Shown here: positions 30,235 to 39,413 of the stretch, piece by piece
Layout of the letters: every line of letters begins with the position of its first letter
Position numbering within the stretch: position 1 is the first letter of the stretch
Source: Bacillus kexueae
GTDB lineage: Bacteria > Bacillota > Bacilli > Bacillales > Aeribacillaceae
Assembly: GCF_022809095.1 (NCBI RefSeq)
Contig: NZ_JALAZE010000002.1
Span: 248,001-312,000, forward strand
Direction: 5' to 3'
DNA length: 64,000 nucleotides
Made by a program: the position numbers and the translations under genes
The notes under the pieces: model-generated
Databases searched by the model: none
What the model was told of the DNA's origin: nothing
Seen by the model: only the letters and a program-made list of their open reading frames with translations

Positions 30235-30384
30235 GTGAAAGAAATAGAAGTTAAATTTAGTACATTAAAATACTTTGTCGATAGCTATTATAATCAATCT
30301 ATAGACAATCATGAATTTGATGATATGATTACATTATTTAGAGATGATGAGCCTGAAAGATTGGTTACACGTCAAGGAAGTTGA
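30235..30384 (+). pseudogene. Truncated CdiI-like immunity gene
   Basis: A GTG six bases after the RNase A-like remnant opens 49 codons, VKEIEVKFSTLKYFVDSYYN then QSIDNHEFDDMITLFRDDEP, ending early. The segment LKYFVDSYYNQS resembles the xxYFxxxYFxQD start of CdiI_2-type immunity proteins, which are about 90-100 residues. Beyond the stop another frame gives KEVEIF and then LGYGEDTS, so the rest is frameshifted. Position directly behind the RNase A-like domain supports the pairing. Confidence 0.55.
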
Positions 30385-30433
30385 AATTTTTTAGGATATG
30401 GAGAGGACACTTCATGAAGGGGGGGAGTCACCA

Positions 30434-31054
30434 ATGAAGAAACATTTTATATTGCTCTTTTTATGCATTTCTTTTGGACTTACAAGTAAAGCTTCCGCTA
30501 ACATGTTGGAAGAAGTAATAATTCGTAAAGTTCTTCTAGATGTCGTATATTTTTCTGAAACACATACGGTAAAAGCGTATTATTTAAAAGTTGTTGATAG
30601 ACCTGGAGAAGATCCACAGGTAACGGTTGGATCAACAAAAACGATTCAATACGATGGAAAAAAAGAAATTAGTGAGGAAAGCCTTGCAACAATGGTAGAA
30701 AGTGATACAGATTTGTATTACGACATTTTTGTTAGTGATTTGATATTTGGAAAAGAAGCCCATGTATATGATGATGCAAGGGGAAGAAAACTTTCAGAGG
30801 AGGATATTGAACAGTATAAAAATAATATTATTGAATCAAACAAGAAATATATTAACAACCCTCCTAGCCAAGAAGAATTATATATGGAAATAGACCAAAT
30901 AATGAAAGAAAAGGGCATTGAATCACATTTTAGGAAATTGACATTTTTCGATTATTTGACCTTGCCTTCAACATTATTACTAATTATCATCTGTTTATTA
31001 GTAGCAGTTAATTTTAAACCAATTTTAAAAAGGATACGAAGAAAAAGCGAATAG
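30434..31054 (+). CDS. Secreted or membrane-anchored hypothetical protein, 206 aa
   Basis: Has an N-terminal signal peptide MKKHFILLFLCISFGLTSKASA, an extracellular charged domain of about 150 residues and a C-terminal membrane segment (LPSTLLLIIICLLVAVNF) followed by a basic tail (KRIRRKSE). The ATG is preceded by a GGGGGGG tract. No family is recognised. A truncated paralogue of its N-terminus lies at 29165. Its place inside the toxin island makes a role in toxin delivery or immunity possible but unproven. Confidence 0.65.
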   Translation: MKKHFILLFLCISFGLTSKASANMLEEVIIRKVLLDVVYFSETHTVKAYYLKVVDRPGEDPQVTVGSTKTIQYDGKKEISEESLATMVESDTDLYYDIFVSDLIFGKEAHVYDDARGRKLSEEDIEQYKNNIIESNKKYINNPPSQEELYMEIDQIMKEKGIESHFRKLTFFDYLTLPSTLLLIIICLLVAVNFKPILKRIRRKSE

Positions 31055-31214
31055 AAAGTGCCGTGTTCGTTTGTTCTAAATATAATACCTCGAAGGATGT
31101 TGTTTTTACAGTATCCTTGAAAGTTGAACTCTGGTGTGTTACACAATTTATTATTAAAGGTGACGAAAAGATATTTGAATCTCTTTTAAAACATTTGAAT
31201 ATATAGAGTTGACA

Positions 31215-31622
31215 ATGATGACATTATTTGAGGAATGTATTAATGCGATAGGAGAAGAAAATTTAGAGATTTTATCAGATAAATCAACGGAAAGTTATTT
31301 TGATCGTTTATGTGATTTATTTCCTGTTTTACCCTGGGCTCGAATTGATTGGGACAAGATTAGTAGGAAAAAGAAAATCTCTGATTTAAACGATATTGGT
31401 GAATGGTTAAAGAACATGGGAATATATAATGATGAAGTCATAATATTATGGAATTACACTGAAATTTCAGGAATTAGAACTAATCTGAAGGAAGCACTAA
31501 ATGTAATTGAAGATGTAATAGCTGTGGGATCAGATACATTTATGCTTTGTGAAAATGAAGGTTATGTAATAGAATTTTTCCATGATGGAGAAATAACAGT
31601 TGGTATTACAGAAAGTAAATAA
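31215..31622 (+). CDS. Orphan immunity-like protein, 135 aa
   Basis: Begins MMTLFEECINAIGEENLEIL; the segments PVLPWARIDWDK and EISGIRTNLKEALNVIEDV resemble a family of small acidic proteins found behind contact-dependent toxins in Bacillus and enterobacteria (starting MxLFEECxxALG). No toxin gene precedes it, so it would be an orphan immunity gene that protects against kin toxins. It lacks a clear ribosome binding site, and a TTG at 31209 and ATG at 31218 are alternative starts. Confidence 0.55.
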   Translation: MMTLFEECINAIGEENLEILSDKSTESYFDRLCDLFPVLPWARIDWDKISRKKKISDLNDIGEWLKNMGIYNDEVIILWNYTEISGIRTNLKEALNVIEDVIAVGSDTFMLCENEGYVIEFFHDGEITVGITESK

Positions 31623-31930
31623 AGTTTGGGAAATGTTATATAAATTGTTAGTACATCCCGTTAATCTTATGAACAAGGTGAAGAATTCTTTGGAAAAGTA
31701 AAAAATAGTAAATGAAAATTGTGGGAAGAGAAATCAAATTTACAGATCCATTGCCTTTCTTGATCTTGGTAAAAGGGTACTATTTGCTGATAAACTTCTT
31801 TCTCACCTGAACTTATTTTATTTTAAACATGGGAAATTATTGCTAGATAGTCCAATTAGCAATATAGGTACAAAAATCGTAAAATACCAAACACTATATT
31901 CATTTTAAAGATAGTGGAGAGTCATAAAAA
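31623..31930 (+). other. Gene-free stretch with a possible coding remnant
   Basis: From about 31695 to 31908 a frame of about 70 codons without a start codon reads through SIAFLDLGKRVLFADKLLSH and HGKLLLDSPISNIGTK to a stop. It may be the tail of a lost gene, perhaps another toxin tip, but no family is recognised. Confidence 0.3.
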
Positions 31931-32451
31931 ATGAGATATCAATTTGTTGATACTTTAAAAGAAGAAGAGCTGACTTTGTTAAGAGGTTTGAAAGGAAAGG
32001 TATTAACTAAAATTTTATTTGAAGAAGTAGGTGATTTTGCATTAAACCTTAATCTAGAAACATCTGGGGGGAGTGTGGTGATAAAGAACTTACAGAAATT
32101 GAATTCAGATGGCGATGAATATCCTTGTTTAACGGTTGGAAAATCTCTATCTTCTATAAAGGGCTTACATGAAGAATTGATAGAGAAAGTTATTCATTCT
32201 GTAACTGTTATTCGTAATACAGTATCTTGGTCTAGAGATGAAAAAAATGGGATATAAAAAATGATATTGGAATCAAACTTACTTTTGAAGATGAGGAGAG
32301 GGTCTTTTTAGCATATGATTCACTGGCAGGTTTTTTAAAGATGTACAATGCTAAACAATCTTATAGACTAACTAAAAATGATATTGAAGAGTATTGGTCA
32401 ATGAAGGCAGATCTAATTGATTATTATTCAATTGAAGAGATAATTTTTTGA
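31931..32451 (+). pseudogene. Frameshifted hypothetical protein, possible immunity protein
   Basis: The first frame gives 108 residues from MRYQFVDTLKEEELTLLRGL, with GGAGAG upstream, and stops at 32257. One extra A in the seven-A run at about 32241 joins it to a second frame (SRDEKKWDIKNDIGIKLTFE and on to DLIDYYSIEEIIF, stop at 32451), giving about 173 residues. No family recognised. It sits at the end of the toxin island. Confidence 0.6.
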
Positions 32452-32766
32452 GAAAGCAAGAAATTACTAGACGGTCTTCGTATTAATATTCGCTAATAAT
32501 AATTTCTCGTTGTTTTTCTATTTTCGTTTAACTTGACCACTTGCGTCTAAATATCAACAGTAAATGTTCGTCTTTCACTTTTCATTTATGAGTGACTCTC
32601 CTCAGCTGAAACAAGATGAGCTAAACAGTAGAAATATGCCAAAACTTAAAACGGAGCCTCTACTGGCATGAGTTCCCTGCCAAGAAGTCAGATGTCATAA
32701 ACATCGTCATTACCACACAAGACTATCATCCCGCCACTCCGTATGTAGTTTCTAGTACTGTACTTT
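32452..32766 (+). other. Gene-free stretch at the end of the toxin island
   Basis: No convincing gene is seen. A short segment (about 32595-32616) resembles, in reverse complement, a segment near 57840 (TCAGCTGAGGAGAGT against TCAGTTGAGGAGAGT), which may mark remnants of one element. Confidence 0.35.
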
Positions 32767-32802
32767 TAAAAGCCTTTCAGAGACTAATTCTGAAAGGCTT
32801 TT
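32767..32802 (-). terminator. Terminator of the EamA-family gene
   Basis: AAAAGCCTTTCAG pairs with CTGAAAGGCTTTT. It overlaps the last codons of the minus-strand gene and can work in both directions. Confidence 0.8.
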
Positions 32803-33728
32803 GTTTGTTCTGATTGAGATGAAGATTTTTTATTTAATGCTAGTAATATAATCATTCCAATAATACAAGCTGCACCAATCCATTGAAAAAATCCGAATGG
32901 TTCTTTTAGCCAAAAGACTGTTGTTAAAACTGCTGCTAGAGGTTCTAAACTCCCTAACAGGCTCGTTTCTTTTGGAGAAAGACTCTGTAAACTCTCGATA
33001 TAAAACCAGAATGCAATCATAGTACCAAAAATGATAACAAAAACTAAGGATAAATAGGCATCTATTGTTAAACCGGTGAATTCCATTTGCCAAGGTGGAT
33101 GGATAAAGCTTAGTGTAAAGCCTCCGATAACCATTGCCCACCCTATGATGACAAGGGAATCATATTGTTTAAGAAGAGGGACTGCATATAAGGTGTAAAA
33201 TGCTAACGCTAGTCCAGATAATACACCCCAAACTATGGCAGGTGCTGGAACAGATAGATCAGAGATTGAGCCGTTTGTTAATAAGAAATAGCAACCGCCT
33301 AAAGCTAGCGAGGCAGTTAATAAATCTTGTCTTGTTAGCACAGATTGTTTACGTAAAATTAAGTAAATGATTATCATGACTGGAGCTAAGTATTGCAATA
33401 GTGTCGCTACCGCAGCATTACCATATTTAATAGATGCCATATAGGTGTATTGAACCGCAAGCATGCCGAATAATCCGAAAATAATGAGTTGGACAGCCGT
33501 TTTTCGATTTTTCCAGGCACCAAAAACTTGAGAACGATCTTTCCAAAAAAATTGAACAGTTAAGAGTAAGATACCAGCTATTAGCAATCGTGTCGTTACA
33601 AGCCAATTTACATCGATTTCGTATTGTTGAAAGAGTTTTTGACTAACTGTTCCCCCAACACCCCAAAACAGAGCTCCTGTAATTACGAGAAATAATCCGG
33701 TTCTTCTAGTAGGTCTTTTCATGTTCAA
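32784..33728 (-). CDS. EamA/DMT-family transporter
   Basis: 314 residues with ten hydrophobic segments in two EamA halves; typical features are the N-terminal [16 protein letters not shown], the half-1 end [24 protein letters not shown] (split), and the half-2 segment [20 protein letters not shown] drug/metabolite exporter of unknown substrate. It is divergently transcribed from the AraC-type regulator at 33829 with 100 bases between, so that regulator probably controls it. Confidence 0.85.
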   Translation of the reverse strand: MNMKRPTRRTGLFLVITGALFWGVGGTVSQKLFQQYEIDVNWLVTTRLLIAGILLLTVQFFWKDRSQVFGAWKNRKTAVQLIIFGLFGMLAVQYTYMASIKYGNAAVATLLQYLAPVMIIIYLILRKQSVLTRQDLLTASLALGGCYFLLTNGSISDLSVPAPAIVWGVLSGLALAFYTLYAVPLLKQYDSLVIIGWAMVIGGFTLSFIHPPWQMEFTGLTIDAYLSLVFVIIFGTMIAFWFYIESLQSLSPKETSLLGSLEPLAAVLTTVFWLKEPFGFFQWIGAACIIGMIILLALNKKSSSQSEQTKAFQN

Positions 33729-33828
33729 TGCTCCTTCTTAAATATAATAATAGTGATATAATAATTGAAAAATTGTTTGAGAAATACTTAAATTGGATGA
33801 AAAAATATAAATATATTGAGGTGATTAT

Positions 33829-34794
33829 TTGCAAATAAAAAATTTCAAGGTTAATGAAGGCTTAAAAGAGCTAACGCAACATCGTACCGTTGAGTTACCA
33901 ATGGCATGTTATGAAACTACGATTCAACAAAATATACATGGCTATATTCCCCTGCATTGGCATGAGGAGATTCAATTTGTTTTGATCCAGAAAGGGGAAG
34001 CGGTCTTTCAAATTAATGAGGAGCGAATTGAAGTACGAAAAGGAGAAGGGCTATTTATTAATAGCGGCTGCCTACACATGGCGGAAGATGAGAAACAAAC
34101 GGGCTGTGTATATATTTGCTTAAATGTGTCTCCTCATTTCCTTTTGTCACAAGAACTCTTCACAACTTATGTAACCCCTTATATTCAAGCAACTAATTTA
34201 CCTTATGTTTATATAGATGCGAAAGAGCTTTGGGGGAGAAATATAATCGATGCTATGTTAAAAATAAAACAGTTGCTTGAGCGTAAACCGCAATATTTTG
34301 AAATTGATATAAACATTCAACTAACGTTCATCTGGAAGAACTTACTCTTTAATCGTTTTCAACCTGAATACGTTCAGAAGGAAATGGTAAAGAGTCAGCG
34401 AATGAGGCAAATGTTAAGTTTTATACATCTTCATTATGCTGAGAAAATCACATTAGAGGACATTGCAAGAGCTGGTCAATTAAGTCGGTCTGAGTGTTGT
34501 CGTTACTTCAAGCGAATATTAAAAACTACACCATTAAATTACGTTATTGATTATCGAATTCAGCAAAGCTTAGCTTTACTGCAACAAGAAGAGTCCAATG
34601 TTACGGAAGTTGCTTATCAAGTAGGTTTTAATAGTACAAGCTACTTTATTGAAAAATTTCGAAAGTTGATGAACATGACACCTTTAGCATACAAAAAATA
34701 TAAAATGGAAGATGGAACAGATAGAGGAGCGATTTGTACTAACTTATTGAATGAAAGTGTATATTTTGGAACGAATACTAAAAAATTTTTTTGA
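33829..34794 (+). CDS. AraC-family transcriptional regulator with cupin sensor domain
   Basis: 321 residues. The N-terminal half is a cupin domain (IPLHWHEEIQFVLIQKGEAV, EVRKGEGLFINSG). The C-terminal half has the two AraC helix-turn-helices (EKITLEDIARAGQLSRSECCRYFKR, split as ITLEDIARAGQLSRSECCRY; and VTEVAYQVGFNSTSYFIEKF, followed by MTPLAYKKY). The start is TTG with GAGGTGAT upstream. Divergent from the EamA exporter, which it probably regulates in response to a small ligand. Confidence 0.88.
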   Translation: MQIKNFKVNEGLKELTQHRTVELPMACYETTIQQNIHGYIPLHWHEEIQFVLIQKGEAVFQINEERIEVRKGEGLFINSGCLHMAEDEKQTGCVYICLNVSPHFLLSQELFTTYVTPYIQATNLPYVYIDAKELWGRNIIDAMLKIKQLLERKPQYFEIDINIQLTFIWKNLLFNRFQPEYVQKEMVKSQRMRQMLSFIHLHYAEKITLEDIARAGQLSRSECCRYFKRILKTTPLNYVIDYRIQQSLALLQQEESNVTEVAYQVGFNSTSYFIEKFRKLMNMTPLAYKKYKMEDGTDRGAICTNLLNESVYFGTNTKKFF

Positions 34795-35078
34795 ATTCAT
34801 TTTATGATTTATGTAACCATCCTCCTATGCTTTTCGTCTATCATATGTGAACTTGTCTGGACATCTGTTCTTCAATGATAAAAAAGGATTTTCGAAGCAC
34901 TTTTTTTTTGAATTTTTTACGTTATAATAAGGGTTATGGGTTTTGTAAGAAAAGATTATTCAATGTACTTTTTATGATAGATAAATACCGTTTTTTCAAT
35001 GATTGTGCATGTGCCAACGTAAGTAAAGGCGGAAATGATGACAAAAGTTTATTTGATTGAGAAAGGAAGATACATTCA

Positions 35079-36101
35079 ATGTTTGGAATTGGTACTAGAG
35101 ACCTTGGGATAGACTTAGGAACTGCGAATACGTTAGTGTTTGTAAAAGGAAAAGGTGTTGTTGTGCGCGAGCCATCTGTTGTGGCGCTACAAACGGATAC
35201 AAAGCAAATTGTTGCAGTCGGAAATGACGCAAAAAATATGATTGGTCGTACGCCGGGGAATGTTGTAGCGCTACGCCCAATGAAAGATGGGGTTATTGCG
35301 GATTATGACACGACTGCCACGATGATGAAATATTACATAAAGCAGGCGACGAAAAATAAAGGGTTATTTTCACGTAAGCCGTATATTATGGTGTGTGTTC
35401 CTTCTGGTATTACTGCTGTAGAAGAGCGTGCGGTAATCGATGCAACGCGTCAAGCGGGTGCTAGAGATGCTTATACAATTGAAGAACCATTTGCGGCAGC
35501 GATTGGAGCGAATCTACCAGTTTGGGAGCCGACAGGAAGTATGGTTGTCGACATCGGTGGTGGAACGACAGAAGTGGCAATTATTTCACTTGGTGGAATC
35601 GTAACAAGCCAGTCTATCCGAGTGGCTGGAGACGAAATGGATGATGCTATTATTAACTACATCCGTAAAACGTACAACTTAATGATCGGTGATCGTACAG
35701 CAGAAGCAATCAAAATGGAAGTAGGATCTGCCGGTTCACCGGAAGGCATCGAAAATATGGAAATTCGCGGCCGTGATTTGTTGACGGGTTTACCGAAAAC
35801 GATTGAAATTACAGCTAAGGAGATTGCAGAAGCACTTCATGATACAGTGTACGCAATTGTTGATGCAGTGAAAAATACATTAGAGAAAACTCCACCTGAA
35901 TTAGCAGCGGATATTATGGACCGTGGTATTGTCTTAACAGGTGGCGGTGCATTATTACGAAACTTAGATAAGGTCATTAGCGAAGAAACGAATATGCCAG
36001 TATTAATTGCGGAAAATCCACTAGACTGTGTTGCAATTGGAACAGGAAAGGCGTTAGACCACATTCATTTATTCAAAAATCGAGCAAAAGATCAAAGGTA
36101 A
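35079..36101 (+). CDS. mreB: Rod shape-determining actin homologue MreB
   Basis: Actin-like filament protein that directs lateral-wall synthesis at the inner membrane face. 340 residues; nucleotide-binding motifs [21 protein letters not shown] and [11 protein letters not shown]; the N-terminus [18 protein letters not shown] carries the short membrane-binding end. GAAAGGAAG upstream of ATG. It heads mreBCD-minCD, as in B. subtilis where mreB directly follows radC. The 284 bases before it hold no gene; a TATAAT is seen at 34923. Confidence 0.97.
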   Translation: MFGIGTRDLGIDLGTANTLVFVKGKGVVVREPSVVALQTDTKQIVAVGNDAKNMIGRTPGNVVALRPMKDGVIADYDTTATMMKYYIKQATKNKGLFSRKPYIMVCVPSGITAVEERAVIDATRQAGARDAYTIEEPFAAAIGANLPVWEPTGSMVVDIGGGTTEVAIISLGGIVTSQSIRVAGDEMDDAIINYIRKTYNLMIGDRTAEAIKMEVGSAGSPEGIENMEIRGRDLLTGLPKTIEITAKEIAEALHDTVYAIVDAVKNTLEKTPPELAADIMDRGIVLTGGGALLRNLDKVISEETNMPVLIAENPLDCVAIGTGKALDHIHLFKNRAKDQR

Positions 36102-36116
36102 TTCGAGGTGTAAATC

Positions 36117-36998
36117 ATGCCACAGTTTTTATTAAATAAGCGTCTAATCCTTTTGCTTGTAAGTATTATATTGTTGGTGGCATTGATTGGTTTTTCCTTC
36201 AAAAAGGATCGAAATCTTTCTTGGCCAGAAGAATTCATTCAAGATACGATTGGACTTGTCCAAAGTGTATTTCATAGGCCCGCACAATATGTCGCGGGCT
36301 TCTTTGAAAATGTAAATAATTTACTCGATACATATGAGGAGAACGAAATTTTACGAAGCCAATTGAACAGTTATATGCAGCTAGAGGAACGAATTCAACA
36401 ATTACAATTGGAGAATGAGAAGTTGAAGGAAGAGCTAGATATTCAAAACGAGCAAGACTTGAGCGATTATGAAGTCATTCGAGGTACCGTCTATGTTCGA
36501 AATCCAGATCAATGGAATGAATTGATAAAGATCAATAAAGGAACCATTCACGGCGTGGAAAAAGACATGGCGGTGATGACGGCAAAAGGATTAATTGGAA
36601 AAGTGAAAAGTACAAGTCAGTTCACTTCAACCGTTCAATTACTAAGTATGCCAAATCGAGAAAACCGAATTTCTGCTTTGATTTCAACGGAAAACGGTGC
36701 AGTATTCGGTTTAATCGAAGGATATGACGATGAATTAAAAGCATTGGAAATGAAAATTATTGAGACGGACAGAGAGATTAAAGAGGGCGACGGAGTAACG
36801 ACGTCGGGTCTAGGAGGAATCTTCCCAGAAGGGTTGCCAATTGGAGAAGTGTTAAAGGTTGAGCCGGATGCGTATGGGCTATCCAAAATTGCTTTTATTC
36901 AGCCTGCTGCAGATTTTTATGACATTGAACATGTGATGTTTATTAAACGAGAGATGCCGACCATTCATTCTGAAGAAGCTGAAGGTGAAGAAGAATGA
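36117..36998 (+). CDS. mreC: Rod shape-determining protein MreC
   Basis: Bitopic membrane protein that links MreB to extracellular wall synthases. 293 residues: a membrane segment LILLLVSIILLVALIGF near residues 9-26, a coiled coil (LEERIQQLQLENEKLKEELD), then the beta-rich extracellular domain (VIRGTVYVRNPDQWNELI ... VTTSGLGGIFPEGLPIGEV) and an acidic tail. It overlaps mreD by four bases (ATGA). Confidence 0.95.
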   Translation: MPQFLLNKRLILLLVSIILLVALIGFSFKKDRNLSWPEEFIQDTIGLVQSVFHRPAQYVAGFFENVNNLLDTYEENEILRSQLNSYMQLEERIQQLQLENEKLKEELDIQNEQDLSDYEVIRGTVYVRNPDQWNELIKINKGTIHGVEKDMAVMTAKGLIGKVKSTSQFTSTVQLLSMPNRENRISALISTENGAVFGLIEGYDDELKALEMKIIETDREIKEGDGVTTSGLGGIFPEGLPIGEVLKVEPDAYGLSKIAFIQPAADFYDIEHVMFIKREMPTIHSEEAEGEEE

Positions 36999-37516
36999 TT
37001 AAACGTTTTTTTCTTCTGTTTGCCATCTTCACCACTTTTGTCAGTGAAAGTATTTTTGTTGATTTAGTTTCGGTTCCGTTTCTGTCTGATGATCAAACGG
37101 TCGTTCCTCATTTTTTAGTCGTAGCGATTATTGCTGTAACTGCATACACGTCCCAAAGTTTTGGGATTTTATGTGGGGTATTGTTCGGATTTTTATATGA
37201 TGTTGTCTATACGGAGGTCATCGGGGTATACACGTTTTCCTATCCCGTTTTAGCTTTTTTAACGAGATGGGCGTTGAGAGCATTTCATAACAACGCCTTT
37301 GTACTCGTTTTATTAAGCATGCTTGCAATTTCTGTATTGGAATTTTATACATTTTGGATTTATTCAGCTGTTGGCGTTACGGATCTTTCCGTTAACATGT
37401 TTGTTTCGAATCGGCTAGTTCCTACATTACTTTTAAATGCAACGGTTTCACTGTTGTTAATCTATCCATTTAAACGATTCATTTTGAGCTTACAGATTGA
37501 ACAAATTGACGATTAA
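36995..37516 (+). CDS. mreD: Rod shape-determining membrane protein MreD
   Basis: 173 residues, about five membrane segments, starting [20 protein letters not shown]. Partner of MreC in the elongation machinery. The call rests on the MreD-like hydrophobic profile, size and position between mreC and minC; translational coupling to mreC is indicated by the overlap. Confidence 0.92.
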   Translation: MIKRFFLLFAIFTTFVSESIFVDLVSVPFLSDDQTVVPHFLVVAIIAVTAYTSQSFGILCGVLFGFLYDVVYTEVIGVYTFSYPVLAFLTRWALRAFHNNAFVLVLLSMLAISVLEFYTFWIYSAVGVTDLSVNMFVSNRLVPTLLLNATVSLLLIYPFKRFILSLQIEQIDD

Positions 37517-37581
37517 TTTATTCTAAGAAAAGGATTTTTCATTGCATATGTCGAAATAGTTTTTGTGTTGAGGTGAACATC

Positions 37582-38265
37582 GTGAAAGCTCAAAAACAAA
37601 ATTACGTAACCATTAAAGGAACAAAGGATGGATTAACACTATATTTGGATGATACGTGCTCGTTTCAAGATCTTGAGCGGGAGATTGACATATTATTATC
37701 TAAACGTCAGTATGTTCAAGAAGATAGTCCATTAATCGGTGTCGTCCTGAAGGTTGGAAATCGATATTTAACAGAACAACAAGAAGAACGGTTAAAAATA
37801 CTAATTCGTAAAAAGAGAAATTTATTCGTTCAATCCATTGATTCAAATGTCATGACAAAAGAAGAGGCCGAAAGATGGAAAAAGGAAACGGAAATTGTTT
37901 CAGTCGCTAAAATTATTCGTTCTGGACAAGTTCTAAAAGTAAGTGGGGATTTGCTACTAATCGGAGATGTGAACCCAGGTGGAACCGTCATGGCAAGCGG
38001 AAACATTTTTATAATGGGATCATTGAAGGGGAGCGCGCATGCTGGTACTGAAGGAAATCGAGATGCCATCATTGCAGCGTCGTCTATGGATCCGCTTCAA
38101 CTTCGCATTTCAGATGTATTATTGTCTACTCTTCAAGAAATTAGCAACGAAGGAAACGGAACGATGGAATGCGCGTACATAGATGAGAATGATACGATTG
38201 TCATCGATCGAGTACAGCAACTATCACATCTTAGACCCAATTTATCTAGGTTTGAGGGGGAATGA
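37582..38265 (+). CDS. minC: Septum site-determining protein MinC
   Basis: Inhibitor of FtsZ ring assembly at the poles. 227 residues: N-terminal FtsZ-interacting domain ([20 protein letters not shown]) and C-terminal beta-helix ([20 protein letters not shown] then [16 protein letters not shown]) that binds MinD. The start is GTG at 37582 with GAGGTGA upstream; a GTG at 37573 lies inside that ribosome binding site. minD starts three bases after the stop. Confidence 0.94.
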   Translation: MKAQKQNYVTIKGTKDGLTLYLDDTCSFQDLEREIDILLSKRQYVQEDSPLIGVVLKVGNRYLTEQQEERLKILIRKKRNLFVQSIDSNVMTKEEAERWKKETEIVSVAKIIRSGQVLKVSGDLLLIGDVNPGGTVMASGNIFIMGSLKGSAHAGTEGNRDAIIAASSMDPLQLRISDVLLSTLQEISNEGNGTMECAYIDENDTIVIDRVQQLSHLRPNLSRFEGE

Positions 38266-38268
38266 ATT

Positions 38269-39072
38269 ATGGGTGAGGCTATCGTCATAACATCTGGTAA
38301 GGGTGGAGTGGGTAAAACAACAACCTCTGCTAACCTTGGTACGGCATTAGCCATTTTCGGGAAAAAAGTTTGTTTAGTAGATACAGATATAGGTTTGCGC
38401 AATTTAGATGTTGTAATGGGGTTAGAAAACCGTATCATTTATGATCTTGTCGATGTCGTGCAAGGTCGCTGTAAGCTACATCAAGCGCTCGTAAAAGATA
38501 AACGTTTTGATGGTTTATTATACTTATTACCTGCTGCCCAAACGAGTGATAAATCTGCAGTTTCGCCTTCAGAAATGGCAAAGCTAGTAGAAGAATTAAA
38601 GCAAGAATATGACTATATCATTATTGACTGTCCTGCGGGTATTGAACAAGGATATAAGAATGCAGTTTCTGGAGCGGATAAAGCCATCGTTGTCACTACA
38701 CCTGAGATTTCGGCCGTTCGCGATGCGGACCGCATTATCGGACTGTTAGAAAAGGAAGATATCGAGCCTCCGAAACTTGTAATCAATCGAATTCGTAACC
38801 ATTTAGTACAAAATGGAGATATGCTTGAGGTCGATGAAATTGTAACTCATTTATCAATCGATTTAATTGGAATCGTGGCTGATGACGATGAAGTAATCCG
38901 AGCTTCTAATGAAGGAGAACCTATTGTCATGAGTCCAGATAGCAAAGCTTCCATCGCATACCGAAACATCGCTCGTCGTATATTGGGTGAATCAGTACCG
39001 CTATTAGCCTTAGAAGAGCCGGATAAAGGTGTTTTTGCAAAACTGAAACGTTTCTTTGGCGTTAAAGTATGA
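38269..39072 (+). CDS. minD: Septum site-determining ATPase MinD
   Basis: Membrane-bound ParA-type ATPase that recruits MinC. 267 residues: deviant Walker A GKGGVGKTT, switch DTDIGLRNLDVVMGLE, and the C-terminal amphipathic membrane helix (GVFAKLKRFFGVKV). GAGGGGG upstream of ATG. Last gene of mreBCD-minCD, ending in a strong terminator. Confidence 0.97.
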   Translation: MGEAIVITSGKGGVGKTTTSANLGTALAIFGKKVCLVDTDIGLRNLDVVMGLENRIIYDLVDVVQGRCKLHQALVKDKRFDGLLYLLPAAQTSDKSAVSPSEMAKLVEELKQEYDYIIIDCPAGIEQGYKNAVSGADKAIVVTTPEISAVRDADRIIGLLEKEDIEPPKLVINRIRNHLVQNGDMLEVDEIVTHLSIDLIGIVADDDEVIRASNEGEPIVMSPDSKASIAYRNIARRILGESVPLLALEEPDKGVFAKLKRFFGVKV

Positions 39073-39087
39073 TTTATAAGTAACTAT

Positions 39088-39124
39088 AATCACTAAGGAT
39101 TTCATGTCCTTAGTGATTTTTTTT
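39088..39124 (+). terminator. Intrinsic terminator of the mre-min operon
   Basis: AATCACTAAGGA pairs with TCCTTAGTGATT, followed by an eight-base T-run. Confidence 0.93.
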
Positions 39125-39278
39125 AGAAGCATTTTCTTGATAGCTATAAAATAATAGATTGTTTTACTTATATTACCATTTTAATATAATAATATATAGA
39201 GTTGAAAAGTTACTTTTAATTTGTGTTCTAGTCATTTTTACCATTTTAAATTACAGCTTCAAGGAGAGGATTTCTGAA

Positions 39279-39413
39279 GTGAAAATCCCAATATTAGAAC
39301 CAGCAAAAGGCGTTTATTTAGAGGCGATCAAGAAATACATCAAGTTTAGACAAGTACCACTAATGAGTGCAGACTACGAGGTAAACGGGGAAATATATAA
39401 ATTTGTAGGCTTA
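39279..39413 (+). repeat. Short direct repeat, copy 1 (5' end of the 39279 gene)
   Basis: Matches 40395-40529 with few mismatches; most of the middle 100 bases are identical. Similarity begins at the start codon and ends at about codon 45. Confidence 0.85.

Noticed and set aside
34875-35060. Open frame of 61 codons just before mreB
   Set aside because: No recognised similarity, no good ribosome binding site and it lies in the mreB upstream region.
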